Source: Thermodesulfovibrio sp. (GTDB taxonomy: Bacteria > Nitrospirota > Thermodesulfovibrionia > Thermodesulfovibrionales > JdFR-85). From it: a stretch of DNA of 16,495 nt. Position 1 is the stretch's first letter. Each line of letters starts with the position of its first letter. The position numbers were made by a program, and so were the translations under genes. Under the pieces are notes generated by a model, which saw only the letters and a list, made by a program, of their open reading frames with translations, did not search any database and was not told the origin of the DNA. Shown piece after piece: positions 13,624-16,495 of this stretch. The stretch is from positions 1-16,495 of the forward strand of contig JALUAR010000116.1 of assembly GCA_027050975.1 (NCBI GenBank), given 5' to 3'.

Positions 13624-14634
13624 ATGAACAGAGCAAGAGTCATAGGCGTATTATCAATCCTCATTATTGTAATCATAGCAGGTTGTGTCGAGCTAAAGCG
13701 CTCTTCCCCGATTATTCCGGCCAAAGAGTATGAGAGAATGATAGCAGGTCGGTTAGATGCTGAATATGTGGGAACAGAAACATGTTTGAGTGCATGCCAT
13801 GAACATGATGACATACGTGCTGCCTTTGATTCCAGTACAATGGGTGCCCAGCTGAAGAGGGACTCTGGACTGCCATTGGTGGATTGTGAGTCCTGTCATG
13901 GTCCTGGCAGCCTTGCTATCAAAGGGATTACAAAGGAACTGGTCGAGGAAAATCGTAAGAAGGGGATAAAAACAGCCTGTAATTATAAAACCCTGATTGA
14001 TATTAACAACCTTCCGGCTCCTGCCAAAAGTCTGATCTGTCTGAAATGCCACACTGGTAATGCCACTTTTAATCTGCATGAATGGAATGCAGGTGTTCAT
14101 GCTGTAAATGATGTATCCTGCTCTGATTGCCACAGGATACATCAAGGTCCTGACCTGAAAGTACGGCCGAAGGAAACGGCACAGATGTGTTTTAAATGTC
14201 ATGAGGATATAAAGGCTTACTATAATATGCCAAGCCATCATCCCGTAAAAGAGGGGAAGATGTTCTGTACCGACTGTCATGACCCTCACGGAACTACTAC
14301 GGAGTCTCTTTTGAGAAAGGCTACTGTGAGAGAAACCTGTACTCAGTGTCACGGAGAAAAGGAAGGCCCTTTCCTGTATGAGCATGGTGATTTGACAGAG
14401 AATTGTCTTTCCTGCCATATGCCTCATGGTTCTCCGAATAATAATCTTCTCTCTCTACGGGAGCCCTTTTTGTGTCTGCAATGTCATGACAGTCACAGGA
14501 TTAACACTTCAACCGGTGGGGAACTGACTCTTGATGAGAAGAGATACTTCTTCGGCAGATGTACTGATTGCCACAGTCAGATACATGGCACGGACCTTCC
14601 ATCTACAACAGGGAAGGGGAGGTTTATACAATGA
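13624..14634 (+). CDS. DmsE/MtrA-family decaheme c-type cytochrome, lipoprotein
   Basis: This 336-residue exported multiheme cytochrome would carry electrons across the outer membrane, seated in the neighbouring barrel. It has nine CXXCH sites, with first Cys at residues 88, 139, 166, 189, 215, 239, 261, 284 and 313. A tenth atypical site at residues 54-59 reads CLSACH, a CX3CH motif, making ten hemes as in DmsE/MtrA. Family segments include CESCHGPGS, SHHPVKEGKMFCTDCHDPHG, GEKEGPFLYEH and CLSCHMPHGSPNNNLLSLRE. The N-terminus ends in a good lipobox (IIAGC, Cys21), so it should be lipidated, unlike the soluble MtrA of Shewanella. After the first heme the usual His-Gly distal ligand segment reads STMG, with Met in place of His. 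The start is ATG 13624, with AGGGG at 13611-13615. It overlaps the next gene by ATGA. Confidence 0.88.
   Translation: MNRARVIGVLSILIIVIIAGCVELKRSSPIIPAKEYERMIAGRLDAEYVGTETCLSACHEHDDIRAAFDSSTMGAQLKRDSGLPLVDCESCHGPGSLAIKGITKELVEENRKKGIKTACNYKTLIDINNLPAPAKSLICLKCHTGNATFNLHEWNAGVHAVNDVSCSDCHRIHQGPDLKVRPKETAQMCFKCHEDIKAYYNMPSHHPVKEGKMFCTDCHDPHGTTTESLLRKATVRETCTQCHGEKEGPFLYEHGDLTENCLSCHMPHGSPNNNLLSLREPFLCLQCHDSHRINTSTGGELTLDEKRYFFGRCTDCHSQIHGTDLPSTTGKGRFIQ
14109..14144 (+). repeat. Perfect 12-bp inverted repeat inside the cytochrome gene
   Basis: TGATGTATCCTG (14109-14120) and CAGGATACATCA (14133-14144) are perfectly complementary, with a 12-base loop. The loop and stem encode the fourth heme motif (CSDCH, counting the CX3CH site as first). 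No T-run follows on the + strand. Recurrence of Cys/His codons can create some self-complementarity, but 12 perfect pairs is more than expected from that alone. Confidence 0.6.
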
Positions 14635-16495
14635 ATTTGCAGAGAATCTCTACAGGTATATGTATTATTTTTTTATTCCTTTTTGTAAAGACTGAGATCT
14701 CATCTGCAATAGAGTTAAATATTCCGCATCACTATCCGCCCTCTTATGGCCTCTCTATCGGATATAACTTAATAAAACTGAAAGGTAGTAAACAGGCACT
14801 GGAGTATATTGAGCCAGACGACACCTTTGCCATAAGCGGTAATGTAGAGGCATATCCTCTGCCGCATCGGTTTCATCTGGAGACAACTGCCTTCAGTGAT
14901 GACGAATATTATCTTGACACTGGATATGCTTATAAGGATATCCTCCTTTCTCGATTAATAATGGTAGGAATGGTGCATAACCTTGAACATTATGATTATG
15001 AGTTAACAGCACCATCATCTGCTCGTAAATATGAGGATAGGAATCCCGCAGATGAATACGAACATGACACCTCCAAAACAGACTTTACAGCTCGTCTTAA
15101 GATGCCCGACTATCCTTTCCATCTCTTTACCAGATATTATTCCTTTCATAACGAGGGGAATTATCAGCAGCGGTTTCTTCTTGGCTATTTTACTGACATG
15201 ACAAAAGTGTCTGAAAGCAGAAATGTGGACAAAAAGACAGAGGAAATTGTGTTTGGAACGAACGGTCATTTTGGTCCAATTGAGATAGAGTATTCTCACT
15301 CGGAGAAGAAATTTTCCCTGAAAGGTGATAAGGTTCTGAGAGATCTTTATCCAAATTATACCACTCGTCCTTCCGATATTTATCCACATAACATACTTCC
15401 CGAACTCAAGTCATCTTCGGATTTTGTCAAGATACACTCTTCCTATACGGGTAGGATAGTGGCATCGGGTACATTTGGAAGTACGCGGTCATATAACAGT
15501 TACAGTCATACAAAGAGGGAGACAATATCAACAAGGGGAGAATTTACTTATATCCCCATGCATGAGCTTGCATTCTTTCTGCGTTTGCATTACTCGGATA
15601 CAGATGAGAAGACACCGGAGTCAATCCTGTTAAGAGGTGATACAAACCTTATCTACTATCAGGTAAGACCTGCTCCTGATAGAAAAAAGAGGATGATATC
15701 ATTCAATGTCAGGGTCAGACCTTTAAAGAGGATTACCCTTGTGGGAGGATACACCTTTACAGATATCGACCGGTCTGATTCGGACGAGTGGCGCTTGATA
15801 GACAGAGACACCTCTGTGCAGGCTTTATCTCTGAAGTTATACGGACGGCCTGTAAAAGGACTAAACATAAGAGCCCAGTATAAATACATTGATGGTAATA
15901 ACCCTGCTTATAATATCCAGCCTGACCGTGCTCACGAACTGCGGCTGTATAGCAGCTACTCTCCTTCTCCGTGGGTGACAGCAACGGTTTCGTATTATCT
16001 AAAAAAATACATGAATGATAACCTCAGGTATTTTGATTATGGTGAAGATATCGAAGTTACAGACGGAGAAAGGCGGATGACCGTTCAGAATCTCCTGGCT
16101 TTATTAACTCTGATCCCGTCGAAAAAGACCACAGTAACAATGGGAGTTGGAGTATACAGGAATCGAATAAAACAGACCCTCGTATATTCAACCTTTCTTG
16201 GAGACGGCTCTTATCTTGCCGGCCCACCTATTACAGAGGACAGAGTTCCTTATACGGATGAATCAATACAGTACAACATTTCGATAACGCAACGTGTGAA
16301 TGACAGATTGCAGTTTGCCGGTGACGTTGTGTATACCCTTTCCAGAGGAAAATATAGAACTTCATATCCTTTGACGGATTCTGTCGGGACGTTCTCAGAC
16401 CTCAATGTTAAAGAGATTGGTATCTCCTTTAACACAACTTATCAAATTTACAATGGTTTTTCTCTGGAGACAAAACTTTCTTACAACGAGTATAA
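14631..16495 (+). CDS. Outer-membrane beta-barrel of a porin-cytochrome conduit (MtrB/PioB/DmsF-like), 3' truncated
   Basis: The frame stays open from ATG 14631 to the window edge (621 codons, no stop), so the gene is incomplete. It starts with a signal peptide (MNLQRISTGICIIFLFLFVK, cleaved near TEISSA), then a run of alternating polar/hydrophobic strands rich in Tyr, Phe, Thr and Arg, separated by charged turns. This is the pattern of a large transmembrane barrel. Examples are FHLETTAFSDDEYYLDTGYA, FLLGYFTDMTKVS, LAFFLRLHYSDTDEKTPE, ITLVGGYTFTDIDRSD and LNIRAQYKYIDGNNPAYN. The latter two resemble the repeating barrel segments of MtrB/DmsF proteins. No CXXC motif is seen in the mature N-terminus, unlike Shewanella MtrB. 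It overlaps the decaheme cytochrome gene (ATGA) with GGGGAGG as ribosome binding site, so the two products should form one complex that sheathes the cytochrome in the outer membrane. The family is inferred mainly from context and strand pattern. Confidence 0.72.
   Translation, partial: MNLQRISTGICIIFLFLFVKTEISSAIELNIPHHYPPSYGLSIGYNLIKLKGSKQALEYIEPDDTFAISGNVEAYPLPHRFHLETTAFSDDEYYLDTGYAYKDILLSRLIMVGMVHNLEHYDYELTAPSSARKYEDRNPADEYEHDTSKTDFTARLKMPDYPFHLFTRYYSFHNEGNYQQRFLLGYFTDMTKVSESRNVDKKTEEIVFGTNGHFGPIEIEYSHSEKKFSLKGDKVLRDLYPNYTTRPSDIYPHNILPELKSSSDFVKIHSSYTGRIVASGTFGSTRSYNSYSHTKRETISTRGEFTYIPMHELAFFLRLHYSDTDEKTPESILLRGDTNLIYYQVRPAPDRKKRMISFNVRVRPLKRITLVGGYTFTDIDRSDSDEWRLIDRDTSVQALSLKLYGRPVKGLNIRAQYKYIDGNNPAYNIQPDRAHELRLYSSYSPSPWVTATVSYYLKKYMNDNLRYFDYGEDIEVTDGERRMTVQNLLALLTLIPSKKTTVTMGVGVYRNRIKQTLVYSTFLGDGSYLAGPPITEDRVPYTDESIQYNISITQRVNDRLQFAGDVVYTLSRGKYRTSYPLTDSVGTFSDLNVKEIGISFNTTYQIYNGFSLETKLSYNEY

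Noticed and set aside
13753..14427. Antisense frame of 224 codons opposite the cytochrome gene
   Set aside because: The sense strand encodes clear heme motifs; the antisense product has no recognisable motif and reflects codon bias.

Overview
The window looks like a chromosomal segment from a Gram-negative, diderm, anaerobic or metal-respiring bacterium of moderately low G+C. A Nitrospirota (Thermodesulfovibrio-like) or deltaproteobacterial-type lineage fits best. The grounds are a PilY1-type type IV pilus operon, a bacterial deoxyhypusine-synthase-like gene fused into an argD-argF operon, and a DmsE/MtrA-type decaheme cytochrome next to an outer-membrane barrel. The taxonomic guess is inference from gene content. 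All genes are on the + strand and nothing in the window looks like a mobile element, CRISPR array, tRNA or rRNA.

Region 1 (about 1-10240) is a type IV pilus minor-pilin/adhesin operon. A near-perfect sigma-54 promoter (44-59) precedes a PilE-like pilin, then PilV-, PilW- and PilX-like minor pilins, a very large PilY1-like tip adhesin, a FimT/GspH-like pseudopilin and an Ig-domain lipoprotein. The genes are tightly packed, with GTGA overlaps and several GTG/TTG starts. PilE, PilV, PilW, PilX and FimT would form the priming complex and tip of the pilus, with PilY1 as its tip adhesin. The pilY1 gene is split by a -1 frameshift between 4152 and 4208. The protein sequence continues sensibly across the break in the other frame, so this is a frameshifted gene, a sequencing error or a recoding site, not two separate genes. 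PilY1 carries an unusual insert of three about 105-residue beta-sandwich repeats, with a ConA/lectin-like domain between repeats 1 and 2.

Region 2 (10241-13449) is a second operon with its own sigma-70-type promoter and an imperfect palindrome in its leader. It encodes a deoxyhypusine-synthase-fold protein, acetylornithine aminotransferase (argD) and ornithine carbamoyltransferase (argF). The three genes overlap, which points to arginine/ornithine and possibly polyamine metabolism.

Region 3 (13450-16495) is a porin-cytochrome conduit: a lipobox-bearing decaheme c-type cytochrome with an atypical first heme site, overlapping by ATGA a large outer-membrane beta-barrel protein that runs off the end of the window. 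Together they would carry electrons across the outer membrane. The extracellular cytochrome partner, if there is one, lies beyond the window.

The most interesting points are the frameshifted, domain-enriched PilY1, the sigma-54 promoter on a minor-pilin operon, the deoxyhypusine-synthase-like protein with an apparent Arg at the catalytic Lys position inside an arginine operon, and the CX3CH first heme of the cytochrome. I did not find a clearly new defence or mobile system.
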